From: Misgurnus anguillicaudatus
Taxonomy: Eukaryota > Chordata > Actinopteri > Cypriniformes > Cobitidae
Direction: 5' to 3'
DNA length: 64,000 bases
Assembly (NCBI RefSeq): GCF_027580225.2
Contig: NC_073346.2
Location: 12,488,001-12,552,000 of the forward strand
Shown here: positions 1-11,734 of the stretch, one piece after another
How the letters are laid out: every line of letters starts with the position of its first letter
How positions within the stretch are numbered: position 1 is the stretch's first letter
Position numbers and translations under genes: made by a program
Notes under the pieces: model-generated
Told to the model about the DNA's origin: nothing
Databases searched by the model: none
Seen by the model: only the letters and a program-made list of their open reading frames with translations

Positions 1-408
1 GAATCGAACTGAATCATTACACCGTTGTTCGGTTCACCTAGATAGATGGCGTCTCTGCTTTTAGTTGAGCACGGACACTCTAATGTTTGAGTAAGATGAT
101 GACACACAACTCGATGGATAGCTGGCTGAGCAAGTTCACAGCACTGAAGATTAAACATTAAAAAATGAAATGGTACTCTTATTCATGAATGAATGTGTAT
201 TATATTATTAGCTTGCTAATCGCTAATTAGGCATTATGCTAGGTAAACTTGCAAATGCCAAATGGATGTTTTGAGTCACTCCTTATTTAGTGAGTAGTGA
301 TCTAGTTTCTACCTTTGCACTTGCTAGCCTCAAAGCACCTGAAGAGTAACTGCTTGTTCATCATATACAACCTCCTGTATAACTTTTAACCAACGTTAGT
401 GTGCATGG
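1..408 (+). repeat. Left arm of large inverted repeat (truncated by window edge)
   Basis: These bases match the reverse complement of 1201-1606 over their whole length with one short indel, so the two form a fold-back with a spacer of about 790 bp. Homology runs up to base 1, so the outer end lies outside the window. The arm is AT-enriched relative to its partner: nearly every mismatch is A here against G in the partner read in the same orientation. It could be a terminal inverted repeat of a DNA transposon, a fold-back element, or one of two oppositely oriented insertions. No transposase was seen between the arms. Confidence 0.85.
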
Positions 409-1200
409 AGGAAGTACAGAAAAATAAGGGACGCCTAGCTGCCGCAGCGCGGGGGGCCACACGCGTCGGGGCTACGCCGGTGACCACAGTATCGATGTAC
501 GTGCCATTGGTGGTATATCATAACTTAAATGTGTTTTTTGTTTTCATAAAAATATTAACATTGATACCATTATAAGAAGATAGCTGCTATTGAAATCAGT
601 GTGAACAGATGCACTCAGTCTCTCAATATCAATACACAGCTATGACAATAATAAATAGGGCAACAAAGTAATAATAAAAATAATAATAATTTGTTACACT
701 TATTTAGCACTTTTCTGCAACACTCAAAGCGCTTTACATATAAAAGGGGGAATCTCCTCAACCACCACCACAAAAAATAAGCTTTGGAGGAACTTGTGAG
801 ATTTGAACCATATTTTTATTAACTTATTAAATTAACAGATCCATACGTAGTGGTACAAGGTGATTGACATGTAGTGGCACAAGGTGTTTGACAGCTTTGT
901 TCACCTATCGGATCATCAAATATCAATATCAATAATGTGTTATGTTTGTAACAACACTGGGTGTGTTAATTGTAACACATTGTTTTATGTTAAACTATTC
1001 AACACATTATGTGTTATTTCGTATTGATTTTGAGTTCATGTAAATAAAACACTAGATGTGTTGTCCGATGTCTCAATTTAACACATTCGTTTTAAGAGTG
1101 TATGTAAAACAAATCGCGTCCCGTATTGATTTGATACGCGTCATTTTGCCTGTAAATACGGGACGATTTCGTGTTTCACGGGACGTGGCATTGCCACCTT
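409..1200. other. Spacer between inverted-repeat arms
   Basis: Sequence between the two arms. It has a short CpG-rich block at about 440-500, an AT-rich TAA-rich stretch near 665-695, a motif near 700-740 that recurs in cyprinid repeats (CTCAAAGCGCTTTACAT), and repeated AACACATT-type words at 935-1095. No credible coding region was found. Confidence 0.5.
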
Positions 1201-1606
1201 CCATGCACACTAACGTTGGTTGAAAGTTATACATGAGGTTGTATATGATGAACAAGCAGCCACTCTCCAGGTGCCCCGAGGCCAGCAAGTGCAAAGGCAG
1301 AAACCAGATCACCACTCACCAAACAAGGAGCGACCCAAAACATCCACCCGGCATCCGCAAGTTCACCCAGCACGATGGCCAACCAGCGACCAGCAAGCCA
1401 ATAATACAATACACATTCATTCATGAACAAGAGCACCATTCCATTCTTCAATGTCCAATCTCCAGTGCTGCGAACCCGCCCAGCCAGCCATCCATCGAGT
1501 TGTGTGTCATCATCTTGCTCAGACATTGGAGTCCGTGCTCAACTAAAAGCAGAGACGCCATCCATCCAGGCGAACCGAACAACGGTGCAATGATTCAGCT
1601 CGACTC
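1201..1606 (-). repeat. Right arm of large inverted repeat
   Basis: Reverse complement of 1-408. It is clearly richer in G+C than the left arm and keeps CpG sites that are TpG/CpA in the left arm. The unusual composition leaves long open frames on both strands, which have no recognisable protein similarity and are not called as genes. Confidence 0.85.
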
Positions 1607-1739
1607 CCAAGACTGGAGAGACGATGCCTTCCCGACCGGCCAACAGGAACGCGGCCACGCCCACGACACAACCCCCACAGAGAAAGCAAAATCCCGACAC
1701 GAGAGCAAGAAACCGCATCGAGAGCAAAGAAAAGCGTTT

Positions 1740-2045
1740 TGATAGAAACACTTTTTTTTTAGAGAAAATGTTTTCACACTAATAGCAAAAAACATATACT
1801 TGAGAGATTTTTTTTTCTCAAAAATAATTTTAAAAATTTCAAATTTATACTTTTTATGTTCTATCATGAGAAAATTCTTTCTCTCAAAACTTTTTTTTAG
1901 TCTCAAATATTATTATTTTTTGCAATTGGTATGAAAACTTTTTCTCTCAAATATTCTTTTTTTTCTCATGAAATGCTTCTTTGCTATCAGTGTGATAACT
2001 TTTTCTTTCAAATAGTTTTATTTCTCTCAGATCATTTAATTTATC
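1740..2045. repeat. AT-rich degenerate repeat with CTCTCAAA-type words
   Basis: A low-complexity stretch in which CTCTCAAA/CTTTCAAA words and T-tracts recur several times, along with GTGATAACTTTTT-like and TATGAAAACTTTTT-like segments. It looks like a degenerate short tandem or clustered repeat. It may belong to the same mobile element as the adjacent inverted repeat, but that cannot be settled here. Confidence 0.45.
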
Positions 2046-3425
2046 GCATGTAATAAAGACGCATATCTCGCTCCATATAGACTCACCGTTCATCATGACA
2101 GTGAGAGTAAACACATGTCTTACTGTAATTGATGAGAGCTTTCCGTCTGTTAGCTGCTGAGCTAACACTGCTGATTTCGATCCCCAGGCTAAATGCCCAG
2201 CCTCCTTTAAAAAAACAAAAAAACAAGTGTTGCTTCTCTTTAAACCCCTGCTAACTTCAAGATAATCTCCACAGGAGAGGGACATGATAATGAGTAAACA
2301 TTAAGACTTCACACAGCCACAAGTGTTCCTTTATTCATGTTATTTGTGCATTCAATATTAATACTATGTACATACATTATCTCATTAGCAGACTACACCA
2401 ATCTCTGAACGTATATCAAGTTAAAATGCCACTGTTTTAAATAATTTTTAAATGATTTAATTGCTCAGTTGTGCTTTGTGTGAAATCTACAGTTCATTAT
2501 GTACTGAGAAATGTTTACAATTCCTGTTTGTTTCAAAGTGATTCTCTAGTATGTTTATAATATGTGCTTTATGTTTACATTGGAAGTTTGAGGCTTTACC
2601 TTTTGAACTTGTGCAACACAAGAACAGAATGCTTATGCAAACATCATATTTCCATTTTAAGGAACATTTAGGGAGAAATTAATTGAGGGCAGGTTTTAAG
2701 AAATTAAGCTAAAACATCCCAAAACCATCACAGGAGAGTTATTGGCTCAGTGTCTTTGCGTTCAATCCAAGACAAACCTAATATTTATTTATTCATTGGA
2801 GTGTTTGGTAATTAGCCCAGTATTCTAGTTGTTACTAAAGAGTAAAAATAAAAAATATTTATACATCCTAAAACAAGCTATAGGAAAAAATCCTGTAGAG
2901 ATTTTTATATTTTTATATATTTACTTTTCACAGTTTTTCCATGTTTAAGCAGTCCAAATGTATCTGAACCACGGCAACATATAACCATATAACACTATAT
3001 TAAAAGGTGCTATAAAATAAAAAACCTCTACTTACCAAGGCATAGATAAATAATAAAGAGTTCTATACATGGTAATGGCATATTGTGAGCCTCAAATGCG
3101 TTTGTTTCCTTATTTTTATGTAAACCTCATGCATGCAAAACACTGCTGGAAAACAGGACAATCTTAACATAACACCAACTGTGACATTACAGTCGTGATG
3201 TGCACCCGAACATTAAATGACACATTAAATTAATTACAATGTTGTTAAAATGCTAAAAACAAAGTTGTGACTGTTGAGTTAGCGTTATATGCTAGTTAAT
3301 GCTATATGCTAGCGTTTAGGCTAAAGTTCTACTATTAACTTTACAGTTACTTTTTGCAGGTCCATACTGAAAAAATCCCCACAAACTTACCACTCACAGG
3401 ACTCCAGACTAACTTTTTTCACTAG
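2046..3425. other. Intronic sequence, no feature recognised
   Basis: AT-rich non-coding sequence, presumed part of a large cobl intron. I see no exon with splice sites and no clear transposon ends. Confidence 0.4.
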
Positions 3426-3433
3426 GAGCACAG

Positions 3434-4685
3434 TAGGGGTGTGCAAAAAAATCGATTCACATTTGAATCGCGATTCAAGCTTTGCCGATTCAGAATCGAT
3501 TCATAGAATTCCAAAAATCGATTCATAATTTTTTTTGGTAATGCCGTGTTACAATTCTCCTGAAATGAGTTTATCTCAGTATTCCCATAGATGGCGCTGC
3601 GTCGTATTCACACTGACGCCCGCACACTCTTGTCACAGTCTTTCCCACACATTGCTGCTGCAGCGCTGCCCAGTTATATTAACAAGTGCCAAGTATATCT
3701 GGCATCAAATTTTGTCTTTTTTGTTTTTACGTGATGATGACACTCTTTAATAATGACATTTTGTGTGCGACATGATGAGTTCGGTATGCGTTCACGTGCT
3801 CTTTGTTTCTCAATGAATTGGGATGCGACGTGAACAAGCTCGTGTCACATTTTATCCTTCATGTTTCTGAACTTGAGCATTGTTTTAACATTAGAGAACT
3901 TGACGGAGCACCCGCGGCCCGAATGGTTCCGGGTTTGTATTTGAAATGGTCAGTCGGGTCCGGGTCAGTCATAGTTAAATTACTTCGGGTCCAAAGTCTG
4001 ATTAATATTATGTATAAAACCTGAGTCGATCGGAGAATGACCGTGAGCGCTACCGCGCTAAAGCTCGCGTGCAGTTTCAGCATGCCGACGGTTTCTATGG
4101 CGATAAAACTGGCTCTTTTCTATAATTATTAATAAACCATATATTTTCTAAAATCTATTGCACTGAACGAGCAAAGCTCAAGCTGACTCAATATTTACAA
4201 AACGCAAAGCTGTAATGTTAAGTCCCCTGTCAGTGGGACAGCAAGTAGACTTTTGAATCTGAAATAATGAGTGGATTAAAGAGAGACACTTTTCCTGCTT
4301 CTGCTCTATCTAATAGAAATAATAACCATTATAACACCAGTCACATTTATAATCTATAGACCTGCACTGTCTATCATTAATATACTATATTATTGTATTT
4401 AATAGAGTTTGATTAAAGGGGTCATCTAATTGCTTCATAACAGTTTTTATTTTTCCATATAGACATAAAGTAATATCAAACTACATTTAATTTGTTGTGT
4501 TTCTTTTCCTTAAAATTGTATATCTACTACAATCAGTCACATAGGAAAAAGTAAACTACATTTACATACTGTGAATCGTTTTTAAAAACCGAGAATCGTT
4601 TTTGAATCGAAAATCGATTTTGAATCGAATCTCGAGCCTAAAAATCGGATTCGAATCGTGAAATTTTCTGAATCGTGCACCCCTA
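3434..4685. mobile_element. hAT-like non-autonomous element, TIR TAGGGGTGTGCA
   Basis: Starts TAGGGGTGTGCA and ends TGCACCCCTA. The flanks GAGCACAG (3426-3433) and GAGTACAG (4686-4693) are an 8-bp target duplication with one mismatch, as expected for the hAT superfamily. The subterminal regions are dense in ATCGATT/GAATCG words on both sides. There is no transposase. The interior near 3900-3985 carries a CGGGTCCGGGTCAGT-like segment also found in other repeats in this window, suggesting a composite interior. Confidence 0.85.
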
Positions 4686-4693
4686 GAGTACAG

Positions 4694-6212
4694 TGGCCCC
4701 CAACTGAAAATTGCAACCAGAAAATTTAGGGGCACACACCGTAAATCAACATGCTAACCAAATATTCACATTTCTACTAATTTCCACTGTATTACTAATA
4801 AATATTTTAATGATAAATGCAGAAAGTACAATGTGCGGTTTCAAATTCAGTGTCACATCACAAAAAAAGGTCAAATTAACAGGTCGCACATGTGCGACTG
4901 GATGTAAAATTCAGTGGCACACTCTCAAATTTTGGTGGTCAAAATGGCAACATTTGGTGGCAGTCTGGAGCCCTGACTCAGAAATATCCATTAACAATTA
5001 AACAATTAGTTGTCCCTCAAAATCTGTATTTTCGTCTAAAACAGGCTTAAACATAAGACCTGTTTACTAATGTGAGCTACTGGCATGAGCCTCAGAGCAG
5101 AGCAGTCAGAGCAGAGCTCAATATTATTATTCATGACCCTTCCAAATAGGGCAAAAATAGAGCATTTAATTCAAAAGACAAATCCTAGGGTTTAACAAAT
5201 GATTTCAGTTCCATTATTGGCACCTTTAACACAGCACTATACATTTCTTAATATATAAGATACCATACACTCTGCTTTAGAGCCACATGTAGAAACATTT
5301 CTTCTTGTAATAAATTATATTGTATTATAACATAATGTACTCTACACAGATGATAACCGTCAGTCGCTATCATAAGACTAAACCCATTGCAAGAAGTTTT
5401 CCAGGTCACATCCTGCCCTTTTCTTTCTTCTATGGAAAACTCACACAGTCATGTACAGACATCCCCTTGGTGTATGTCCCAGACATTTCAATTCAATTTT
5501 AAATCTGTCCAGATCATCTCTGCTTTTTTGTCTAATTATCCATTTTTGGTCATTCTCTTTGAATGTATAGCTTTGTTCTTCATTTCCCTTCCTCCGTCAC
5601 TCAATCAGTGTTTACATTTGCATATACTACATGTGCCTTGTGTGTTTGCACATAGTTATTTTGGGAAAGCAAAGCTTTGTTTCACAAGTCCCTGGATGAG
5701 ATTGTCCTTGCTATGACAGGTTTAGAAGAAAGATCTTAATCCATTCCTATGTGCCCAATACCTCTTTTGAGGGAATGTGACGGCAAACCACTTAATATAA
5801 AGCATGTGTAAGAGATCAAATGAACAAGGTTGAACTTTTGTTTGGATTAAAATTAGTCATTGTGTTGAGGAACAGAACTCTGAACAGGTTGGATATGTTT
5901 TTACAAACACTGTAAGTGTTTGGCGTAGTTGCATCATTTAGCACCCTGCCTTACATCCTTGAGTTTCACTGACACGTTGGCTCAAGATGGTCTCGTTGTG
6001 GCCAGGAATTGGTGTCACATCATCTGTTAAATGAAGAGAAGCAGAAGTATAAAACATAACGTTTTGAAGACTATATAAAAACTGTCAATAAGGTTACATC
6101 AAAAGGGTGATAGATTGTAGGATCTAGGCCAGTGAAAGATTAACTATGTCAAAGATGTTAGATCTTGAGATATATCAAAGATTGGTACATCGTAACAAGA
6201 TTGTAGCAGGGT
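4694..6212. other. Intronic sequence, no feature recognised
   Basis: Non-coding AT-rich sequence between two mobile elements. The small open frames around 5320-5716 lack splice context and similarity. Confidence 0.4.
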
Positions 6213-6216
6213 TTAA

Positions 6217-6512
6217 AGGATAGTTCACCTTAAAATGAAATTGAATATCATCATTTACTCTTCCTCACTCTCCCCGACTTTCTTTATTCTGTTGAACACT
6301 AAAGAAAATATTTTGATAAGTGATGTAATCACAAAGTAGCTGGTTCCATAGTAATAAAAACAAATACAATGGAAGTTTATAGGTACTGTCAACTGTGTGG
6401 TTACCATCACATATCTTATTTTGTGTTCAACAAAGATACTCATACACGTTAAGATCAACATGAGGGTGAGGAAATTATGACATAAATTTCCTTTTTGGGT
6501 GGACTATCACAC
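6217..6512. mobile_element. Palindromic TTAA MITE (AGGATAGTTCACC family), degraded
   Basis: The left end follows TTAA (6213-6216) and reads AGGATAGTTCACC. The right half is its imperfect reverse complement (GTGAGGAAATTATGAC, then GGTGGACTATC). Both halves contain the GAACAC/GTGTTC block typical of this very common cyprinid fold-back family. The right terminus is mutated, so the second TTAA is not visible. A better-preserved relative is at 29681-30100. Confidence 0.7.
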
Positions 6513-6519
6513 AGTAAAA

Positions 6520-6695
6520 AAAGATGTGTTGTTTCAACTTTAAAAAAAAGTAAGTTACCTGTCTACCTTACATTTCTGAGTTAATTCAACTTAATTTTGT
6601 CCACTGATATTTTTAAGTTGAATGAATAAACATTTTAATACAGCCAGGTAACTTACTTTTTTTAAGTTAAACTAACAAATCTTTTTACAGTTCAA
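6520..6695. mobile_element. Short palindromic MITE with TAAGTTACCTG arms
   Basis: The left arm has AAAGTAAGTTACCTG and the right arm CAGGTAACTTACTTT, with ACAGTAAAAAAAGAT-like and ATCTTTTTACAGT-like ends. A related copy lies at about 29020-29165 and 29656-29676, where it is interrupted by another insertion. Confidence 0.65.
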
Positions 6696-6718
6696 ACAAC
6701 TGGGAAACATTACATATT

Positions 6719-6740
6719 GTGTGTGTGTGTGTGTGTGTGT
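6719..6740. repeat. (GT)n microsatellite
   Basis: Uninterrupted GT dinucleotide run of 22 bases. Confidence 0.95.
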
Positions 6741-6882
6741 TTAGGATACTTAAAATGTTTGCTATCACATTTATTCCAAAATGTAATTTCCAGTTGAATC
6801 ATTTGTCAAGAGTTTATTTTCTAAATGTTTACTGTGCATGGTAAAAACTGTCCGTAGTTAAAGAAATAATATTGTTCATCAG

Positions 6883-8997
6883 CAGGGTTTGAAATGAACA
6901 CCTGCCAAATGTGGGTAAAAATGAGCTGTGGCAGGTAACGTTGTCAAATCACTTGCCAATATGGCGTGTTACTTTTTATAAATTGTTCAATCAGTAATTT
7001 CTTTGTAAAGCTGCGTACACACCAAATGCGAAGCATCGCGTTCCTCGCTCTAGATTACTTGTGGGATTTAACTTCATTAACACGTGTGAGAGAGAGGCGC
7101 TGTATTTATAACACAAAACGAAATGACAGAAACGGAATGCGGGACACTAATCGAATTACCTCGATTATCTTGTTTTTGAGAATACGTGTGTATTTTTACG
7201 TTTCAGTGTGGTTGTACAATACGTACATTTACTTACGTTTAAAACACACTGAAACGTACAATATTGACGTTTTGACAGGACTAATACGTAAATTATTTAC
7301 GTATTTACAGCTTTACAAACGTACAAATTTGTACGTAAGTTATTCCTATTCATAAATATTAAAATCGCGGGCATTGGCGTTTCTTACTCATAACAATAAC
7401 ATGTTTTCAGTCATATTTTCGGACTTATTTATTTAAGACAGTTTACCTAATGAAATGATTATGATATTCAGAGAATTTCACAATATTGAACATTTTAAAA
7501 CTTTAAAATTAATAGCATTTCTGTATTTATATTTTGTTTGTTTGCCATAACACACAAACACGTTTCTCCTCTTGTCTTCTATGAAATACGTTATTATTAC
7601 TACTAAGCAATAATCGCAACAAAATACAACATAAATTCACAAAAGATGTTACTTTTATTCATTTGTTGTAATCGAAATCTTTAAAATTCATACTATTGCA
7701 AGGAACAGATCCAAATTCAGCCCTTTATCCAGCGATCTTGATTCGAGTTCTCATCAGCAACCGTAAAGTCAGATCGCTCGTTCGTTAATGTGAATTCAAA
7801 TATCCCGCCTCAAGAAGCTTTACGACACATTGCTTTACGGCAGTGATATCAAAAGCTCATTGGCTCTTTGAGTGCCACGTGACATATTTGCGTCATTTCC
7901 ATTTCCGATGGTGTACTTTTGAAATTAAAAAAGCGCGCCGTGACAGAGGGAAGCCGGATCAACGCTGATCAAATTCTTGGATTAATAACTTTAATACTTC
8001 TCTTTACTTCATATACTCCAGAGAGGACCGCGGCTGTAGCACATCATCATTTTAACTACTTTTGGTACTGATTTTAATATTCGCAATAAATAAGTTGTTG
8101 TGATTACACTTGTCTGTCTGTTATGATTTTTTAAACAGTAACGTTAAATGATTTTAATAAACTGTTTTGGGTAGGACTGTAGCACCTTAAAATATCTTTT
8201 GAATGCTATATTGTTACTAATATGTTTCTAAACATATCTGTCCGTTACGTTGCATAATATAAAAAGAATACATTAAGAATACGTATTTAAACATTTTGTA
8301 TAAAAAGAGTTTGGATTTAGGGTAAGGTTTGCGATTAGGGTAAGGTTTGGGTTTAGGGTAAGGTTTGGGGTAGGGTTAAGGTGGAAAATTATTGCTAAAA
8401 TGGTTAAAAGAAAATTATACAACAATCTTTATGGAATGACATATACATAAATGTTTTACGTTTTTTAGCTGTCAAAACGTAATAATGCTACGTTTTAATG
8501 TTGTAATTACGTCTACATTGTACGTTTTAGCTTCTATTTAAACGTACAAAAAATACGTTTTTTGCTTTTTAAAGTTACGTGTGAATACTACGTATTAACA
8601 GTGAGACCAGGCTGGGAAAATACCACTTTTTTACACATGAAACATGAACACATGTTATATTGTGCACTGTAAACACAATCAAAGCTTCAAAAACACAGAA
8701 AGAATGGGACCTTTAAAACAAGGCGTCACCACTGATATTTATAAGCAAACAGTTTTGGTGAAAAGGACAAGGGTGAAAGAGGAATGGAGGAGATGGCAAG
8801 ATTTTGTTTGAATAATATGCATTTCAGATTTTATAATAAATAATAAAAAAAAGTGAAATAAATGTGTATAAATAAAGATGACAGTGACATACAGTGGTTA
8901 ATGTTGTTTTTTGCTAGTTGAAGTTCTGAATGGCCAGTTACTTAAAAATTTAGTAGCCAAATTGGCTGGTGAGTGAAAAAGATCATTTCAAACCCTG
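6883..8997. mobile_element. hAT-like element, TIR CAGGGTTTGAAATGA, perfect 8-bp TSD
   Basis: Begins CAGGGTTTGAAATGA and ends TCATTTCAAACCCTG, a perfect 15-bp terminal inverted repeat. It is flanked on both sides by TTCATCAG (6875-6882 and 8998-9005), a perfect 8-bp target duplication. The 2.1-kb interior has no transposase and looks composite: ACGT-rich words occur at both ends of an inner inverted structure (about 7180-7350 and 8455-8610), there is a fragment at 7013-7065 related to 13493 and 50381, and a GGGTTTAGGGTAAGG run near 8320-8375. It sits 45 bases upstream of an acceptor-like site (9041-9042). Confidence 0.9.
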
Positions 8998-9042
8998 TTC
9001 ATCAGACAACATTTGCTTTTTCCTCTCTTTTTTCCTTTGCAG

Positions 9043-9260
9043 TCTACTGCTGTGCACCCGTGTCTCTGCGCTCTGGACGCCATTGAACTTCTTTTCCTTC
9101 ACTTTCCTCTTCCATCATCCTTTGCCTGATGGATTTCTACTCCTCTGCTTCAGCCCTGTATCTTGCTGTTTTCTCTATATGTTTATCACTGAAGCTTGTT
9201 TCAAGCCAACACGTGAGACTTAAGACCTTATTTATTTGTCTGTAAATAAACTCATTTTTG
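9043..9260 (+). other. Possible terminal exon with polyA signal (speculative)
   Basis: A long pyrimidine tract ending in TTTGCAG (9042) precedes this segment, and AATAAA lies at 9245. If joined in the phase used by the next known cobl acceptor (two bases completing a codon), it adds 13 codons and then a stop, so it could be an alternative cobl 3' end. There is no similarity evidence, and a chance acceptor inside an intron is equally possible. Confidence 0.25.
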
Positions 9261-10322
9261 TATTGCAACTCGATGAGAAACTGGGTTTGTGAAGAGAAGC
9301 TTACAGCAGGTATCAGACCTGGAGCGCAGCTCTTTATTTAAGAGGCTTAGATTGACCTTTGGAAATGGTTGGAGGGATATTAAAGCATGTGATGTAATGT
9401 TCACAGGTCAGTGACGGTTTTCAAATCTATGCACACAGGTTATGTAAGAAAAACAAGTTTCGTTTAACACCTGTTGCATGCTGGTTTGTTTCAGAAGTAA
9501 AAAGTATGTTTGATTAAAATCTGCTCTTTTGGTACCATTGTGTTTATGGGTAGGTAAACACTGATTTACTGTATGATAGGTGACAGTAAATACATTGAGA
9601 TTAATATTGTTCTTGTTTACACATGCTCAGCTTTTGATTTAGCTTAAATGAAGTTTGATTTACACATCAACACTCCTGAGATTGGCAGACTTTTGATGGA
9701 CTTTGTGCACTTTGTTTGACAAAAGCTTTATGTTTTGCTACAAGGGTCTGTGTGAGTTTTATTAAATGATTTGATCTAATATGTCCACCCTGGATCTTCT
9801 AAGTCTGTTTTTTATTTAGATTCCTCTTAGAGTCACATCTCTTGTAGGTTTGGGAGTCGGAAATCAATTCCAATTGTAAAATTGGATCCTTAGGGTCAGG
9901 AATCAGGAATTCCTAATATAGACGCTGTCAGCAGAAACAACATAATAAATTGGACTAAATGTAACTTCTGGTAGTCTTCCACATAGAATCAATAACATGT
10001 CCTTTTACGGTAGTTTATTTCTGATAACAAGGGAAATAAATGACAAGTAAATGACCTTCATCCATATATCATATCTAATGCATATCAACTACTAAACTGA
10101 GGTAAAATGAATGTATACAATGTTAGCTACAGGTCCTAGAATTTTTACCTGGCTGCCAAATCTCTCCGCACAGTTGTGATCCATGCTCGTCATAAGCAAA
10201 CCAAAAGATTTTATTTTCGACAAGGTATTTGTTTCAAAGATCAGTTTAGCCACTAGCCAGATAATGCGGGACAAACCGCGACAATGCGCATGTGTAGACG
10301 TCACATATCGTTTAGTTACAAT
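9261..10322. other. Intronic sequence, no feature recognised
   Basis: Non-coding. It includes a short AATTCC-rich motif near 9850-9915 reminiscent of the AATTGAATT repeat at 57.2 kb. No splice-flanked coding exon was found. Confidence 0.35.
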
Positions 10323-10579
10323 ATATGAAGACTTTCGTTGCAAAACGAGATAAATCCATTTTTTTACATTTTTGTCAAAACATGTTGATTATTATGTTAT
10401 CATGTTATTATTTTGTTTTATGGTGCTACTTAGTTGTATTTTTTAAGTTATGAAGGTTTAAATCAAAACAAACCAACTGCAGTTGAATTGATATTAATGG
10501 GAATGCACAACCAAAAAACGAGATTTCTGAACAATTAAAAAAACGGATTTATCTCGTTTTGCAACGAAACTCTTCATAT
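10323..10579. mobile_element. Short MITE with about 35-bp inverted ends (CGTTGCAAAACGAGATAAAT)
   Basis: The left end ATATGAAGACTTTCGTTGC has its reverse complement at the right end with one or two mismatches, and the match continues through AAAACGAGATAAATCC. The interior (about 10370-10535) is related in the same orientation to about 54905-55060, inside the element at 54532-55105. Confidence 0.75.
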
Positions 10580-11734
10580 CTAGATTTTCAATGGGAAATG
10601 CTAAGATTAATGATAACATCGGTTGTAATCCCATATAAATCAGTATGAATAGATGTCAAGTCTGTTGGCAAAATGAGGATTCTTATACACGGATTTAGAT
10701 GGACTTGTTTCTTAGTGGTTGATATTGATATCTCAAAAACAGGGCTAAACATGGCTAGTATATTGGTTTACCACTATTATGCAAAAATATTTATGAGTCC
10801 ATACTCAGCACTTATGTAGGGTAGTTTAGTCTTTATCAATAGATTACTGACTGATAGCTGACTGAACTGTGAACTAAATTGTCATTCTGATCATTCAGAG
10901 GCTTTTTTACCATATGGAGTCAGTCTGAGTTCACGCCGCAGGACATTACAGAACTACAGTCAGTATGTGCTTATAATTTCTAAGGAATTTTTAATCAAAT
11001 GCTACTTATAGCTTCTGTTAGTCACATATACAGTACATTTAGTGCTAAGTCACTCCGGATATATATCAAAAATTGAATACAAAACAATACCACTGTAGTG
11101 CAACGATTTACCTCCTGGGACGACTTGGGTAAGGTGCTTAATTTATTTTGCATGCTGGTCTGTAGATGAGATATTTGCATGGGTTTGTAAAAAACGAGGA
11201 CGGTTCTGTAATGAAAAACATTGTACTTTGAAGAAGTACAGTTTCTTTATTAAACGTCTGGTTGTTTTGCTGTGTGTTTGCATGAATGGACTTGGCACAG
11301 ATAGAAGCATGCGGTCATGTTTGGTTTCCCTGTAAGAGTGCATGACTCTAGATGATATTGTGTGTATTAGGGCTGTGTATCGGCTAGAATCTGGCTATAT
11401 GAAATGTATCCATATGATATAATGCGAACCGTTGCGCTACTGTAAGCAAGGCAATATAAAGGGATATTTCTTATTTTAGGAATAGAATAGGATATAATTT
11501 TAGGAAAGCTGCCATCAATAACACACCACCATATGTAAACCTTAGCAAAAAATATTTAAGTTGTTGTGTAAACTTATTCCAGTGTGAGTTAAGAACTGAC
11601 CTGGACCCGTCTAATACTTAAAAATTAGATCCGGACCTGTGCAAAACCGAGAAATGCCATAAATGTAATACCCAAACACCTGTTATTTGATAGCTGTACC
11701 ATGTCGGCACATATTCCACAGCACATTGCTATTA
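10580..11734. other. Intronic sequence with repeat fragments
   Basis: Mostly featureless. A TTAGGGCTGTGTATCGGC segment at about 11368 looks like the left end of a hAT-like element whose right end I cannot pair. A short GACCTGGACCCGTCTAA motif near 11600 resembles motifs near 3960 and 13850. Confidence 0.35.

Noticed and set aside
1233..1742. 169-codon open frame on +
   Set aside because: It lies in a repeat arm, the homologous left arm is full of stops, and the peptide has no domain-like features. Open status follows from base composition.
6966..7355. 129-codon frame on +
   Set aside because: It spans the left part of a non-autonomous hAT element and has no transposase motifs.
8310..8375. 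Interstitial telomeric repeat
   Set aside because: The units are GGGTTTAGGGTAAGG-like and irregular, not runs of TTAGGG; it is better explained as internal sequence of the surrounding element.
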